From: Muricea muricata
Lineage: Eukaryota; Cnidaria; Anthozoa; Malacalcyonacea; Plexauridae
Direction of reading: 5' to 3'
DNA length: 64,000 nucleotides
NCBI GenBank assembly: GCA_963855995.1
Contig: OY979723.1
Span: 6,136,176-6,200,175, forward strand
Of the stretch, positions 62,201-64,000 are shown one piece after another. A program made the translations under genes and the position numbers. Positions within the stretch are counted from its first letter, which is position 1; the number at the start of each line of letters is the position of its first letter. The notes under the pieces are model-generated. The model made no database searches. It was given only the letters and a program-made list of their open reading frames with translations, and was not told where the DNA came from.

Positions 62201-64000
62201 GCCCAAATCACTAACTAAAAATTGCCGTCTTAAATATATCACGGCGACCTTTTAGAGCTTAAAATGGTGTTTTCAGTGCTGAAGTTAACGAGTTGAGCGC
62301 AATGATGTACTGCAATCACGGACCTAAAAGAGACCTTCTAAATGGAAATCGCAGAACTTAGCAAGTCGGGAATCATGTTTTCGGCGCTCAAACCATTGAG
62401 ATGAGCGAAATAACATGTTGAAATGAGAAACCTATAACTTTCTTGTAAACTGAAAAGAAACGGTCTTAGAACCATCACAATCGCGTTTTTAAGCGTTCTA
62501 GAAGCGTTTATAGCGTAAAAACATGCTCAAATAACCAACTAAAAATTGCCGTCTTAAATCGATCACGGCGACTTTTAGAGCTTAAAATGGTGTTTTCAGT
62601 GCTGAAGTGAACGATATGAGCGCAATGATGTACTGCAATCACGGACCTAAAAGAGACCTTGTAAATGGAAATTGCAGAAGTTAGCAAGTCGGGAATCACG
62701 TTTCCGGCGTTCAAACCATCGAGATGAGCGAAATAACATGTTGAAATGAGAAACCTATAACTTGCTTTTAAACTGAAAAGAAACGATCTTAGAACCATCA
62801 AAGTTGCGTTTTAAGCGTTTAGAAGCGATTTGAGCGTAAAAACATGCTCAAATCACCAACTAAAAATTGCCGTCTTAAATCGATCACGGCGACGTTTTAG
62901 AGCTTAAAATGGTGTTTTCAGTGCTGAAGTGAACGAGTTGAGCGCAATCATGTACTACAATCACGGACGTAAAAGATACCTTCTAAATGGAAATCGCAGA
63001 ACTTAGCAAGTCGGGAATCATGTTTTCGGCGCTCAAACCATTGAGATGAGCGAAATAACATGTTGAAATGAGAAACCTATAACTTGCTTTTAAACTGAAA
63101 AGAAACGATCTTAGAACCATCAAAATCGCGTTTTAAGGGTTCTAGAAGCGATTTGAGCGTAAAAACATGCCCAAATCACTAACTAAAAATTGCCGTCTTA
63201 AATTGATCACGGCGACCTTTTAGAGCTTAAAATGGTGTTTTCAGTGCTGAAGTGCACGAGTTGAGCGCAATGATGTAATACAATCACGGACTTAAAAGAG
63301 ACCTTCTAAATGGAAATTGCAGAACTTAGCAAGTCAGGAATCATGTTTTCGGCGCTCAAACCATTGAGATGAGCGAAATAACATGTTGAAATGAGAAACC
63401 TATAACTTGCTTGTAAACTGAAAAGAAACGGTCTTAGAACCATCAAAATCGCGTTTTAAGCGTTCTAGAAGCGATTTGAGCGTAAAAACATGGCCAAATC
63501 ACTAACTAAAAATTGCCGTCTTAAATTGATCACGGCGACCTTTTAGAGCTTAATATGGTGTTTTCAGTGCTGAAGTTAACGAGTTGAGCGCAATGATGTA
63601 CTGCAATCACGGACCTAAAAGAGACCTTCTAAATGGAAATCGCAGAACTTAGCAAGTCGGGAATCATGTTTTCGGCGCTCAAACCATTGAGATGAGCGAA
63701 ATAACATGTTGAAATGAGAAACCTATAACTTGCTTGTAAACTGAAAAGAAACGATCTTAGAACCATCAAAATCGCGTTTTAAGCGTTCTAGAAACGATTT
63801 GAGCGTAAAAACATGCTCAAATCACCAACTAAAAATATCCGTCTTAAATCGATCACGGCGACGTTTTAGAGCTTAAAATGGTGTTTTCAGCTGAAGTGAA
63901 CGAGTTGAGCGCAATGATGTACTGCAATCACGGACCTAAAAGAGACTTTCTAAATGGAAATCGCAGAACTTAGCAAGTCGGGAATCATGTTTTCGGCGCT

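Larger units (their letters stand above)
41530..64000 (+). repeat. Satellite array, right arm (~322-bp monomer, ~70 copies)
   Basis: The same satellite resumes directly after the inserted element, in the same orientation and at the same monomer phase. The bases from 41530 (TAGAAGCGATTTGAGCG) continue the monomer that was cut at 35741. The array runs past the window end. From about 46442 it repeats the left arm: 46442-47737 corresponds to 9991-11286, and 47738-64000 corresponds to 1-10780 with extra monomers inserted. I see no gene, RNA or second mobile element in this stretch. Confidence 0.97.
47738..64000 (+). repeat. Super-unit copy at right edge, expanded and cut by window end
   Basis: This stretch corresponds to 1-10780. 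The offset is 47737 up to about 2330, 48059 after one additional monomer, and 53220 after an additional 16-monomer block. It is therefore about 5.5 kb longer than the left copy over the same content. Near-identity between blocks more than 50 kb apart implies a recent segmental copy or active homogenisation. Confidence 0.8.

Overview
The window is almost entirely one satellite DNA array, interrupted by a single 5.8-kb DNA-transposon insertion. It looks like eukaryotic, probably invertebrate, heterochromatin. The evidence is long head-to-tail tandem arrays of a roughly 322-bp monomer, a TA-flanked Tc1/mariner-type element with a MITE-like end module, and no plausible host gene. I cannot name the species. 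The transposase type (a Tc1-like protein of the 'DGVSF...KTNP' kind) recalls elements I associate with cnidarians and other invertebrates, but that is only a hint.

Layout. Positions 1-35741 hold about 111 monomers of 322-323 bp. Positions 35742-41529 hold the inserted element. Positions 41530-64000 hold about 70 more monomers in the same orientation. Each monomer can be read as three diverged ~107-bp units, so the satellite itself probably arose from a trimer. Monomers fall into recognisable types (called A, B and C here) that alternate, and groups of them form higher-order repeats of 5 monomers (1612 bp), 9 (2906 bp), 15 (4840 bp) and 16 (5161 bp), plus a local dimer (646 bp). Above these is a super-unit of about 11.3 kb. 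It starts at 1, restarts at 11287 and restarts again at 47738, and the last copy is enlarged by an internal 16-monomer duplication. The middle of the window (about 22000-46100) is a separate sequence domain with its own monomer variants.

The insertion. A TA duplication (35740-35741 and 41530-41531) brackets a structure MITE - cargo - MITE - cargo - MITE. The MITE is 253 bp, fold-back-like and present three times in direct orientation. The cargo is about 2.5 kb and present twice, the copies differing by a 13-bp repeat and one noticed substitution. Each cargo has, on the minus strand, a decayed Tc1-like transposase that lacks the first catalytic aspartate and the region of the catalytic glutamate. 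It also has a palindrome-rich stretch of GGTTAACC motifs and an unrecognised 87-codon plus-strand ORF. A paralogous unoccupied site lies at 30254-30255, so the target sequence is known.

No host protein gene, tRNA, rRNA or CRISPR array was found. Short minus-strand ORFs that recur within the satellite are by-products of the repeated sequence.
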